A stretch of 43,948 nt of DNA from Paenibacillus lignilyticus (GTDB lineage Bacteria > Bacillota > Bacilli > Paenibacillales > Paenibacillaceae), in NCBI RefSeq assembly GCF_017942085.1, contig NZ_JAGKSP010000027.1, forward strand, positions 1 to 43,948, written 5' to 3'. Of this stretch, positions 1-7,735 are shown piece after piece (the first letter of the stretch is position 1; each line of letters begins with the position of its first letter). Under the pieces are notes generated by a model. That model searched no databases and was not told the origin of the DNA. It worked only from the letters and a program-made list of their open reading frames with translations. Position numbers and translations under genes: made by a program.

Positions 1-126
1 CCCGCCCCCCCCCCCCCCCCCGCCCGCCCTGCTCCGCCCCCCGCCCCCGGCCCTGCCGCCGCCACCCGTGCCTCCGCTCTGCCCCGTACCCCCGCCCCCC
101 CCGCTGCTTCCCGTGCGCCTGCTGCC
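1..126. other. Probable corrupted base calls at contig edge
   Basis: The first 126 bases are almost all C, with some G and few A or T. Aligned codon by codon to the intact collagen repeat just downstream, bases 64-132 match in phase over 23 codons. Most differences are single bases replaced by C: GGT appears as CGT or GCT, ACC as TCC, GCG as GCC. Real collagen repeats keep Gly at every third residue, whereas here nearly all glycines are lost with no loss of frame. I read this as low-quality or collapsed repeat sequence at an assembly end, not biology. Confidence 0.7.
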
Positions 127-1047
127 ACCGGTGACCCTGGTACGCCTGGCGCCGCTGGAGCTACCGGTGCGACTGGTGCGACCGGTGACCCTGGTACGCC
201 TGGCGCCGCTGGAGCTACCGGCGCGACTGGTGCGACCGGTGACCCTGGTACGCCTGGCGCCGCTGGAGCTACTGGTGCGACTGGAGCCACTGGCGCGACC
301 GGTGACCCTGGTACACCTGGCGCCGCTGGCGCAACCGGTGCGACTGGAGCCACTGGTGCTACCGGTGATCCTGGTACGCCTGGAGCTGCCGGCGCGACTG
401 GTGCTACTGGCGCTACTGGCGCAACCGGTGACCCTGGTACGCCTGGGACTGCCGGAGCTACTGGCGCGACTGGCGTTGGCGCTACAGGGGCTACTGGTGC
501 TACCGGAGACACCGGCGCTCCCGGAAGCGGTGCTATCATTCCATTTGCTTCAGGGTTGCCTTCCACTTTAACAACAGTACTTCTCGGGCTTCTCAACACT
601 TCAAGTGTGATTGGCTTTGGAACCAATGCATCGAATATCACCATTACAGGCGGAACCATCGATCTTACCGGGGGAGCCGGTATCTTACTAAACGAAGCAT
701 TCTCGGTTCCGCGCGCAGCAACCCTGACATCCATGGCTGCATACTTCAGTACTACAGCAGCATTAACTCTAGTAGGTTCTACTGTAACCATAACAGCCCG
801 GTTGTTCCAATCTACCACGCCTAATAATGCCTTCATTGCGGTTCCTGGAGCAGTTGTAACATTAGCCCCTGCTCTCACCGGAACACTGGGCATTGGTGAT
901 ACCAGCAGCGGAATTACGACAGGACTCAGCATTCCCGTAGCAGCAGGTACCCGTCTATTAATGGTGTTCACCGCAACGGTTACTGCCGGCGCAGATGTTG
1001 CAACAGTTATTGCCGGTTATGCAAGCGCCGGAATCTCCCTCGTCTAA
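1..1047 (+). CDS. BclB-like exosporium collagen-like glycoprotein, 3' part
   Basis: This is an open frame running in from the left edge and ending in TAA at 1045-1047. From 127 it encodes Gly-X-Y triplets rich in GAT, GDP and GTP, as in collagen-like spore-surface proteins. The array ends near residue 175. The following ~170 residues start GAIIPFASG, are rich in Thr, Ala and Gly, and end ASAGISLV; this matches the BclB-type C-terminal domain. Proteins of this type form hair-like filaments on the exosporium, with the C-terminal domain trimerising at the tip. The N-terminal targeting region is missing because the window starts inside the gene. The first ~42 codons have lost the glycine periodicity and look like sequence error (see separate entry). 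A strong terminator follows 30 bp after the stop. The family call is firm; the exact paralogue is not determinable. Confidence 0.85.
   Translation, partial: PAPPPPPARPAPPPAPGPAAATRASALPRTPAPPAASRAPAATGDPGTPGAAGATGATGATGDPGTPGAAGATGATGATGDPGTPGAAGATGATGATGATGDPGTPGAAGATGATGATGATGDPGTPGAAGATGATGATGATGDPGTPGTAGATGATGVGATGATGATGDTGAPGSGAIIPFASGLPSTLTTVLLGLLNTSSVIGFGTNASNITITGGTIDLTGGAGILLNEAFSVPRAATLTSMAAYFSTTAALTLVGSTVTITARLFQSTTPNNAFIAVPGAVVTLAPALTGTLGIGDTSSGITTGLSIPVAAGTRLLMVFTATVTAGADVATVIAGYASAGISLV
130..489 (+). repeat. Tandem collagen-coding higher-order repeat
   Basis: Copies of a unit beginning GGTGAYCCTGGTAC start at 130, 184, 238, 301, 364 and 427. The spacing is 54 bp for the first two steps and 63 bp for the last three, so units gain or lose whole 9-bp Gly-X-Y triplet blocks and keep frame. 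Such arrays are prone to length change by slippage and recombination, and to assembly collapse. Confidence 0.85.
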
Positions 1048-1077
1048 TACAGACATGAAACTAATAGTCATCTATTC

Positions 1078-1108
1078 AAAGGCCCTCCTTCATGGAGGGC
1101 CTTCTGTC
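1078..1108 (+). terminator. Intrinsic terminator of the BclB-like gene
   Basis: A perfect 8-bp stem, GGCCCTCC at 1081-1088 and GGAGGGCC at 1094-1101, encloses the loop TTCAT and is followed by a T-rich run. It lies 30 bp after the stop codon. Confidence 0.8.
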
Positions 1109-1476
1109 TGTCGAGAAACTCGCTCCCCGAAGTCTAACGGTTGCCAGAGAGGCTATTTCACGATTTAAGCATGGTTTCCGCCCGAAAATGGGCAAATAAG
1201 CTCCAAGATAACCGTTAGAGAAAATTCAAAGCCAGAAAAGACCAAATAAGCACTGTGGCAACCGTTAGAACACAGCCCCTCCGCTCTGGCAGGGGATTGT
1301 CTATCGAGCGGAAGACACGTCAAGTTAGTAGGTTTCTCTTGAGGCCCTCCTCTGCGGAGTGCCTTATTTCTATGTACAAAGCCTCTAACTGAAGATTAAT
1401 GTATACTGACAAAGTTTGCACTTAATACTCTTGCTACCATCGATACGAAACTCCAACAACCTTAGCATTTGCACAA
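1109..1476. other. Intergenic region without a gene
   Basis: I find no credible coding frame here. The stretch holds three copies of a short repeat (1133-1268, separate entry). It also holds an imperfect hairpin at 1342-1362, GGCCCTCC opposite GGAGTGCC, which resembles a decayed copy of the terminator at 1081. Confidence 0.6.
1133..1269. repeat. Three copies of a ~27-bp intergenic repeat
   Basis: Two direct copies lie on the plus strand at about 1191-1219 and 1241-1269, exactly 50 bp apart. Both begin CAAATAAGC and end AACCGTTAGA. A third copy is inverted at about 1133-1158, starting TCTAACGGTTGCCAGAG. The shared core read on the plus strand is roughly AAATARSC, a few bases, then TGGCAACCGTTAG. 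The inverted plus direct layout could fold the RNA or DNA. I do not see this sequence elsewhere in the window. Confidence 0.7.
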
Positions 1477-1482
1477 ATGTTA

Positions 1483-1488
1483 TATAAT
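1483..1488 (+). promoter_or_regulatory. -10 element upstream of the UvrA-like gene
   Basis: A consensus TATAAT lies 34 bp before the preferred GTG start at 1522. It overlaps the in-frame ATG at 1477, so that ATG would lie upstream of the transcription start. No convincing -35 is visible (TTAGCA at 1462 is 15 bp away). Confidence 0.5.
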
Positions 1489-1521
1489 AAGGTTAGTTCT
1501 TCATTAGGGAGGAAAATATCG

Positions 1522-4029
1522 GTGAACGATTGGATCGAAATTAAGGATGCGCATGAGAACAATTTAAAACATGTATCCCTTCGCATTCCGAAGTACAGGC
1601 TTGTTGTGCTGACAGGGCCATCCGGCTCCGGTAAATCAACGCTTGCAATGGATACGCTGCAGCGAGAATGCCAACGTCAATACATGGAATCGATGGGCAT
1701 GGTCTCCGACTCCATCAATAAACCAAAGGTCGGCGCCATTATTGGCCTGTCCCCTTCAATCAGCGTCGGACAGCATGTCACGAACCGCAATCCACGCTCA
1801 ACAGTAGGAACCGTTACGGACATTTACACTTATTTGCGGGCGATTTTCTCCCGGGCCGGGCACCGTGCTTGTCCTTCCTGCGGCGAAAGCATCCCTCCCG
1901 GGCCCGCGACCACTGCCCATATAGGAGCTGCTGAAGAAGACGACCGCCAAGAATGGGTGAATTGTCCAAAATGCCATACCGCTGTTGAACGGCTGACCAT
2001 GTCGCATTTCTCGTTCAACCAGCCGCAAGGCGCATGTGCAAGCTGCTCAGGCCTTGGCATGGTCTCCACCCTGCGAATGGAAGCTGTGTTCGATCAAGAG
2101 AAAAGCCTGCGAGGCGGCGGCGTTCCGTCCCTATTCGAGATGATGATCGACTATTATACCGTCATCTTGAAGGCAGCGGGCGAATATTACGGCTTCCACT
2201 TCGACCCGGACCTTCCGCTCAAGGACTACAACGAAGTTCAGCGCGATCTGCTCTATTATGGTGTGGAGAGCGAGCAGTTTATGCGCCATTATCCGGATAC
2301 CAAACCCCCGAAGAAAGTGAACAGCGGCAAATTCGAGGGCATTCTTACCGGCATATGGCGGCGCTTCAAAGAGAAAGGGCCGGATGCGGAGGGCAGCATG
2401 AACACCGCCTCCTTGTTCCATCAACAGCTATGCCCGGACTGCCACGGTGCGAAGCTGAATGAACTTGCCCGCTCCGTGAAAGTAGGCGGCGCGGCCATTC
2501 ACGAAATATCCGATTGGCCGCTTGGTCATGTATATGACTGGGTAGGTCGCCTCCATAATGAACTGTCCCCTGACAGTCTCGAAATGCTGGAGACGATCGT
2601 ATCCGACGAAATCCCCTCCCGTTTGAAACGGATTCTGGATGTCGGACTCGGCTATCTGTCGCTCAATCGGCAATCCATCACGCTGTCCGGCGGTGAGGCA
2701 CAGCGGCTTCGGCTCGCATCCCTGCTCGGTTCGGGACTGACAGGCGTCCTCTACATTCTCGATGAGCCGACCGCCGGCTTGCATCCGCGGGATACGGATG
2801 GCCTCATTCAAGTGCTGAAGCAGCTTCGGGATCTCGGCAACACGGTGCTTGTCATCGAGCATGATGTGGAGATGATGCGAGCGGCCGATCATGTCATCGA
2901 CATGGGTCCGGGCGCCGGCAGCACCGGCGGGCGTGTCGTGGGCGAGGGATCGCTGGACGATCTAATGGCCGCCGAGGAGTCGGTGACCGGGGCTTACCTG
3001 CGCGACGAAGCGCATTACAAGCTTACCCGCAAAAGTCGCCGTCCAGGCAATGGTCGCAAGCTCACCGTGCGCAATGCACATGCCCGCAATTTGAAGAACG
3101 TGACCGTCTCGTTCCCGCTTGGCTGCCTTGTAGCGGTAACCGGCGTGTCCGGGTCAGGCAAATCCACCTTGCTCTTCGACTTGCTGGCCGAAGGGGCAAA
3201 CGATAACTTGCAGCCGGAAGGCTGCGGCGGCATCGAAGGCACCGAGGAAGTCGGCAACTGGATAACCGTAGATCAGTCCCCTGTAGGACGGATGCAGCGC
3301 TCTAATGTGGCGACTTACACCGATATGTTTACGGCGATGCGCAATTTATACGCAGGGTTGCCGGAAGCGAAGAAGCTGAAGCTGACGCCGAAGCACTTCT
3401 CCTTTAACACCCCGGGCGGACGCTGCGAGAATTGCCAAGGGCTTGGTGTCATTACCGTGGATATGCACTTCCTGCCGGACATCGAGGTTCGCTGCCCGGC
3501 TTGCAAGGGCCGCCGCTTCCAAGAAGAAGTGCTGCGCGTTACCTATGAAGGGTACTCCATCTCGGATTTGCTGGATCTGACCGTTCAAGAAAGTCTCGCC
3601 GTCTTCGAAGGCGCGGCGAAGATGGCCGACACCATCGGCCTGCTCTGCGAAGTCGGCCTCGGCTATCTGCACTGGGGCCAATCGGTGCGGACGTTATCCG
3701 GCGGCGAAGGCCAGCGGCTGCGACTTGCCAAGGAGCTCGGCAAACGCACGAAGAAACACACGTTATATCTGCTCGATGAGCCGACAACCGGTCTGCATCC
3801 GGCCGACGTCAGACAGCTGACCGTGCTGCTCGACAAACTGGTCGATGCGGGCAATACGGTTATCGTCGTCGAGCACAATATGGAGCTGATTCGCGAATCC
3901 GACTGGATCGTCGATATCGGTCCCGAAGGCGGCGAGCTTGGCGGTACCGTGATGGCGGAAGGTACGCCCGAACAAGTCGCACAGGTACGCCAATCGTTCA
4001 CAGGCAGATACTTGCGGGAAGCACTGTAA
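1522..4029 (+). CDS. UvrA2-like ABC-type ATPase (excinuclease subunit A family)
   Basis: This is an 835-residue UvrA-family protein with two ABC ATPase halves. The first half has Walker A GPSGSGKST at residues 32-40, zinc-binding Cys pairs CPSCG and CPKC around residues 115-155, signature LSGGEAQRLRLA and Walker B YILDEPTAGLHP. The second half has Walker A GVSGSGKST, the zinc module CENC/CPAC, signature LSGGEGQRLRLAKELG and YLLDEPTTGLHP. Canonical UvrA is about 940-950 residues; the shorter length fits the UvrA2/DrrC-like paralogues, which lack the UvrB-binding insertion and are linked to DNA-intercalating drug tolerance. The GTG at 1522 is chosen because GGGAGG lies 9 bp upstream; the in-frame ATG at 1477 overlaps the -10 box. 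It is monocistronic, with a terminator on each side. The family is certain, the UvrA2 role is inferred. Confidence 0.9.
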   Translation: MNDWIEIKDAHENNLKHVSLRIPKYRLVVLTGPSGSGKSTLAMDTLQRECQRQYMESMGMVSDSINKPKVGAIIGLSPSISVGQHVTNRNPRSTVGTVTDIYTYLRAIFSRAGHRACPSCGESIPPGPATTAHIGAAEEDDRQEWVNCPKCHTAVERLTMSHFSFNQPQGACASCSGLGMVSTLRMEAVFDQEKSLRGGGVPSLFEMMIDYYTVILKAAGEYYGFHFDPDLPLKDYNEVQRDLLYYGVESEQFMRHYPDTKPPKKVNSGKFEGILTGIWRRFKEKGPDAEGSMNTASLFHQQLCPDCHGAKLNELARSVKVGGAAIHEISDWPLGHVYDWVGRLHNELSPDSLEMLETIVSDEIPSRLKRILDVGLGYLSLNRQSITLSGGEAQRLRLASLLGSGLTGVLYILDEPTAGLHPRDTDGLIQVLKQLRDLGNTVLVIEHDVEMMRAADHVIDMGPGAGSTGGRVVGEGSLDDLMAAEESVTGAYLRDEAHYKLTRKSRRPGNGRKLTVRNAHARNLKNVTVSFPLGCLVAVTGVSGSGKSTLLFDLLAEGANDNLQPEGCGGIEGTEEVGNWITVDQSPVGRMQRSNVATYTDMFTAMRNLYAGLPEAKKLKLTPKHFSFNTPGGRCENCQGLGVITVDMHFLPDIEVRCPACKGRRFQEEVLRVTYEGYSISDLLDLTVQESLAVFEGAAKMADTIGLLCEVGLGYLHWGQSVRTLSGGEGQRLRLAKELGKRTKKHTLYLLDEPTTGLHPADVRQLTVLLDKLVDAGNTVIVVEHNMELIRESDWIVDIGPEGGELGGTVMAEGTPEQVAQVRQSFTGRYLREAL

Positions 4030-4037
4030 GCAGCACC

Positions 4038-4087
4038 AAAAAGCCGCTTCGCCCTCACAGCTGAGGAGGAGAAGCGGCTTTATTTTT
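4038..4087. terminator. Bidirectional terminator between convergent genes
   Basis: The stem AAAGCCGCTTC (4040-4050) pairs with GAAGCGGCTTT (4071-4081). It has A-rich bases on the left and TATTTTT on the right, so it can end both the UvrA-like gene and the epimerase gene on the other strand. Confidence 0.8.
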
Positions 4088-4095
4088 CTAATCGG

Positions 4096-5118
4096 CTACC
4101 GGCCTTTAACGGACGCGATTGCCCCTTGCAGCGCATCGATCACCTTATCGCACCAAATATCGAATTCGGGATCTTCCGTTTGGCATTCCGGATGAGCGAG
4201 TACGTGGGCCACGGTCTGTTTAACCCCTTGATCGAAGCGAGTTGAAGCGACAAAATCGGGAACAAGCCGTTTGAGCTTCGCATTATCGAACACGACGGAA
4301 TTGGCTTTATCCCCGATCAAACCGCCCGTATAATCCTCTTTGCTGCATGCCGCCAAGAACTCCGATGACACATGAACCGCTTGAAGTTTAACGCCCAGCG
4401 CATCCGCGATGGCCGCGTAAATTTGGTTCCAGGTCACCGTTTCGTCGGATGTAATTTGAACGGCTTCACCGATTGCGTGAATGTTGCCCATTAAGCCGAT
4501 GAACCCTTTGGCAAAATCGCGATTATGCGTCATCGTCCACAAGGAAGTGCCGTCGCCGTGTATAATAACCGGTTTGTTCGCCAGCATCCGCCGGGCAACC
4601 TGCCAACTCCCCTTGCTGCCATGTACGCCAAGCGGAATGGAACGCTCATCATACGTGTGGCTGGGCCGCACAATCGTAATCGGGAAACCTTGTTCCCGGT
4701 ATTGCTTGATCAAATATTCTTCGCACGCGATCTTATTGCGGGAGTACTCCCAATAAGGATTGGCAAGCGGCGTGCTCTCCGTGACACGGTAATCCGACAG
4801 CGGCTTCTGATAGGCTGAAGCGGAGCTGATGAAGATGAACTGCTTGGTTTTTCCATGAAACAACCGGTAATCCCGCTCGAGCTGCTCCGGACGAAACGCA
4901 ATAAAGTCTGCCACGACATCGAAGCTCAAGTCTTCAATCAGCTTGGCTACTTGACTTTCATCGTTAATATCCGCTTGAAGCACCTTTACATTAGCGGGCA
5001 AACTCTCGTTGCGATTGCCTCGGTTCAACAGATACAGCTCACATCCGTCAGTTTCCGATAACTGCCTCGTGATCGCGGAACTGATGATGCCTGTTCCCCC
5101 GATGAATAATGCTTTCAT
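4096..5118 (-). CDS. NAD-dependent epimerase/dehydratase family protein (extended SDR)
   Basis: This 340-residue protein starts MKALFIGGTGIISSA, a Rossmann-fold dinucleotide motif of the GxxGxxG/S type. An acidic residue pattern follows (DIND, about residue 50), and an active-site YSRNK (the YxxxK motif) lies near residue 130, preceded by FISSASAY. These are hallmarks of extended short-chain dehydrogenases acting on nucleotide sugars or similar substrates; the sequence most resembles the mRNA-binding/CSP41-like epimerase branch. The substrate cannot be told. A good Shine-Dalgarno, GGAGGTGG, lies just upstream of the ATG. It is downstream of, and on the same strand as, the DUF4180 gene (76-bp gap), so the two may share a transcript. 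Confidence 0.85.
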   Translation of the reverse strand: MKALFIGGTGIISSAITRQLSETDGCELYLLNRGNRNESLPANVKVLQADINDESQVAKLIEDLSFDVVADFIAFRPEQLERDYRLFHGKTKQFIFISSASAYQKPLSDYRVTESTPLANPYWEYSRNKIACEEYLIKQYREQGFPITIVRPSHTYDERSIPLGVHGSKGSWQVARRMLANKPVIIHGDGTSLWTMTHNRDFAKGFIGLMGNIHAIGEAVQITSDETVTWNQIYAAIADALGVKLQAVHVSSEFLAACSKEDYTGGLIGDKANSVVFDNAKLKRLVPDFVASTRFDQGVKQTVAHVLAHPECQTEDPEFDIWCDKVIDALQGAIASVKGR

Positions 5119-5194
5119 AAGCCACCTCCGAAAAGAATTAGAAAGATACTTTACTTATTCTCTTCTTGTCCGCGTACTCCTCTTGAATGGCTAC

Positions 5195-5560
5195 TCAAAC
5201 ACCATGGAGCGCATCCAGCGCAGCCTGCTGATCCTTTAGGAAAAACACCTGCTTGCCGTGATTGCTCTCGTAGATGAAGTCCTTCAAGCTCTTGCTGTCG
5301 TAGCCTTCGTAGTCCCCGACGATCGCCAGCTTCAGCTGGTAATTCGTAAATTTCTGCAGAATGTCCCCGGCAATGCGGGTTTTGAGGTCGAAGAAAGCTT
5401 CCGTTACATTGGATTTGCTTACTAGTATTTTGTCGCAGTCCTCGTTATAACGAACGGTTGCCATTAAATCCAGCGCACTCTGCACGTCTTCGATGAGGAT
5501 ATCCGAGCTTTCAATGATCGCGACTTTCGAGTTTCCTTGCTGATGAACGGTAATATTCAC
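5195..5560 (-). CDS. DUF4180 domain protein
   Basis: This is a 121-residue protein beginning MNITVHQQGNSKVAII and containing the run RYNEDCDKILVSKSNVTEAFFDL and later FIYESNHGKQVFF. I recognise these as the small DUF4180 family found mostly in Firmicutes and Bacteroidetes. Its biochemical function is unknown; the alternating beta-alpha pattern suggests a compact STAS-like fold. The start is GTG at 5560, preceded by AAGGAAGGTG at a suitable distance. It precedes the epimerase gene on the same strand. No transmembrane segment or signal peptide is visible. Confidence 0.8.
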   Translation of the reverse strand: MNITVHQQGNSKVAIIESSDILIEDVQSALDLMATVRYNEDCDKILVSKSNVTEAFFDLKTRIAGDILQKFTNYQLKLAIVGDYEGYDSKSLKDFIYESNHGKQVFFLKDQQAALDALHGV

Positions 5561-5790
5561 AGGTACACACCTTCCTTATTTGCCTTGCCACACGACACGC
5601 GAATGCCCGCAGCTGCAGTACACTTCCATATTCCTTACTATACACTTCCATTTGCAGAAAATCCCCGTCTTTATTCGCTCTCTCGTTTTTCTTCCGGTTA
5701 CCCATATTTTCAATGACAATCTCACATAGTATGATAGGATAAAAGAAATTCGCTTCATATCCTACATTCCGTATTGGAGGCGCTTTCAAG

Positions 5791-6954
5791 ATGAGTGATA
5801 CGCACGTGCAAGAAGGATACTTTGGTGAGTTCGGAGGCAGCTTTGTACCGCCTGAATTGCAAGAGGTACTTGATTATTTGAGCGCGCAGTTCTATGCCTA
5901 CAAAGATGATCCCGAGTTCAATGAGGAATTGCGCTATTATTTGAAAGAGTACGTCGGCCGTGAAAATCCGCTTACCTTCGCCAAACAGCTGTCTGAAGCA
6001 TGGGGCGGTCCCAAGATTTACTTGAAGCGCGAAGACCTGAACCATACCGGCGCCCACAAAATCAACAATGTGGTTGGCCAAATTCTGCTCGCCAAACGGA
6101 TGGGTGCCAAACGAATCATTGCCGAGACGGGCGCCGGCCAGCATGGCGTGGCAACCGCAACGGCATGTGCCATGTTCAACATGGACTGCGTCATTTATAT
6201 GGGAGCGGAGGATACGCGTCGCCAATCGCTCAATGTATTCCGCATGGAGCTGCTTGGCGCAACCGTCGTTCCGGTTCATAAAGGACAAGGCCGGTTGAAG
6301 GATGCCGTAGACGAAGCGCTGAACGATCTCATCCAAAACTACAAAAATACATTCTATCTGCTCGGCTCCGCAGTGGGTCCGCATCCTTTCCCGACGATGG
6401 TGAAGCATTTCCAATCCGTCATCAGTGAAGAGTCGAAGCGGCAAATCCTGGAGAAAGAAGGCCGGCTTCCCGATGCGGTGCTGGCTTGTGTCGGTGGAGG
6501 CAGTAATGCGATCGGCGCTTTCGCCCACTACTTGGACGAGCCTTCCGTAAGGCTTATCGGCGTGGAGCCTGACCAAGCGCCAACCTTGACCGAAGGCGTG
6601 CCGAGCATCATCCACGGATTCAAGTGTCTGGTGCTGCTTGATGAGGAAGGCAATCCGAAGAAGACGTATTCGATTGCCGCGGGTCTCGATTACCCGGGGA
6701 TCGGTCCGGAGCACAGCCATTTGAAGGTAACGGAGCGAGCTGAATACGTAACCGTCAGCAACGAAGAAGTATTAGCTGCCTTCCAAGAGCTGTCTCGTAC
6801 AGAAGGCATTATCCCGGCGCTCGAGAGCGCGCACGCGATCGCGTATGCGAAGAAGCTCGCCCCAACCATGAGCAAGGACCAAATTATTATCGTGAACTTG
6901 TCCGGACGCGGCGACAAAGATGTGGAGCAAGTGTTCCATATGCTGAAGAAATAA
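5791..6954 (+). CDS. trpB: Tryptophan synthase beta chain, stand-alone copy
   Basis: This is a 387-residue PLP enzyme of the TrpB family, which condenses indole with serine to give tryptophan. The PLP lysine is K90 in the HKINN motif, the catalytic glutamate is E112 in AETGAGQHG, and the phosphate-binding loop GGGSNAIG is intact. Length and N-terminus (YFGEFGGSFVP) match the canonical TrpB1 class. It departs from typical TrpB at GQGRLKDAV, where most have GS(R/G)TLKDA, and at GFKCLVLLDEEG, where most have a MKTYLLQD-like segment. No trpA or other trp gene is next to it, so it is either a second copy or acts without a partner alpha chain. GGAGG lies 10 bp before the ATG. The next gene follows after 24 bp and is probably co-transcribed. 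No T-box or trp leader is visible in the ~210 bp upstream. Confidence 0.92.
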   Translation: MSDTHVQEGYFGEFGGSFVPPELQEVLDYLSAQFYAYKDDPEFNEELRYYLKEYVGRENPLTFAKQLSEAWGGPKIYLKREDLNHTGAHKINNVVGQILLAKRMGAKRIIAETGAGQHGVATATACAMFNMDCVIYMGAEDTRRQSLNVFRMELLGATVVPVHKGQGRLKDAVDEALNDLIQNYKNTFYLLGSAVGPHPFPTMVKHFQSVISEESKRQILEKEGRLPDAVLACVGGGSNAIGAFAHYLDEPSVRLIGVEPDQAPTLTEGVPSIIHGFKCLVLLDEEGNPKKTYSIAAGLDYPGIGPEHSHLKVTERAEYVTVSNEEVLAAFQELSRTEGIIPALESAHAIAYAKKLAPTMSKDQIIIVNLSGRGDKDVEQVFHMLKK

Positions 6955-6978
6955 AGGCATGGGATCCGGAGGTACGCG

Positions 6979-7686
6979 ATGAAAATCTATATTATTCGTC
7001 ATGCAGAGCCTGATTACCCGAATAACACCATCACATCGCCCGGTCATCTTGAAGCACAAGCGCTCGCGGAACGGCTGTCCGGCACCAAGATTGACCGCAT
7101 CTACAGCTCGCCGCTGGGACGAGCCCTTCATACGATGCAGTATACCGCGGATAAAATCGGGATGCAGGCGACCGTCCTGCCGTGGCTCGAGGAGCTGGGC
7201 GGCTGGCAAATGGCGAATCGAGACGGCCATCCCATAGTCGCATGGAATGCCGATCACACGTGGGTCCGCGAGCATCGGCCGTTCCCTTCCAGCGACGATT
7301 GGCATGAGCGGGCGCCCTACAATGACCCTTCCTTCGCAGAACGATTCCAAGAGATTAAGGATAACTCGGATCGCTTCTTCTTGGAGAACGGCTACCGCCG
7401 CGAAGGCGGGCGCTATAAGATTGAGCAATCGAACCGAGATACGATCGCGATCTTCTGCCACCTTGGCTTCGGCCTGGCCTGGCTGTCCCATCTGCTCGAG
7501 CTGCCGTTGCCAATGGTCTGGTCCGGCTTCTGGATTGCGCCAAGCTCCGTCACTACCGTGGTCATGGAAGAGTACGACCACGGCTGGGCAGCTCCGCGCT
7601 GCTACGGCATCGGAGATGTCGGACATCTCTACCATGCCGGACTGCCGCTCAGCAGCGCGGGCTTGATCGCGAACAATATTGATTAA
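6979..7686 (+). CDS. Histidine phosphatase family protein (phosphoglycerate mutase-like)
   Basis: This is a 235-residue protein starting MKIYIIRHAEPDYPNN, the RHG/RHA phosphohistidine motif of the histidine phosphatase superfamily. It also has YSSPLGRALHT (second-arginine region) and FCHLGFGLAWL, where the second catalytic histidine lies. Members hydrolyse phosphate esters or, less often, move phosphate; the substrate is not deducible. GGAGG stands 7 bp before the ATG. The gene begins 24 bp after trpB, so an operon is likely, and a terminator follows its stop. Confidence 0.85.
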   Translation: MKIYIIRHAEPDYPNNTITSPGHLEAQALAERLSGTKIDRIYSSPLGRALHTMQYTADKIGMQATVLPWLEELGGWQMANRDGHPIVAWNADHTWVREHRPFPSSDDWHERAPYNDPSFAERFQEIKDNSDRFFLENGYRREGGRYKIEQSNRDTIAIFCHLGFGLAWLSHLLELPLPMVWSGFWIAPSSVTTVVMEEYDHGWAAPRCYGIGDVGHLYHAGLPLSSAGLIANNID

Positions 7687-7688
7687 CA

Positions 7689-7730
7689 AAAGAAGCCTGC
7701 GGAGACTACTGCTCCGCAGGCTTCTTTGTG
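7689..7730. terminator. Bidirectional terminator
   Basis: A perfect 16-bp stem pairs 7689-7704 with 7712-7727 and is flanked by A and T runs. It lies between the convergent phosphatase gene and tetR-type gene. Confidence 0.85.
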
Positions 7731-7735
7731 TCCTA

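Noticed and set aside
68..571. Leu/Pro/Val-rich 167-residue frame
   Set aside because: It is the +1 frame shadow of the collagen repeat; only the Gly-X-Y frame continues into the conserved C-terminal domain.
5581..5790. T-box or trp leader before trpB
   Set aside because: The stretch is short and shows no T-box core, leader peptide or attenuator hairpin.
5755..6720. 321-residue minus-strand frame
   Set aside because: It lies entirely opposite trpB, whose catalytic motifs are intact, and has no recognisable domain.
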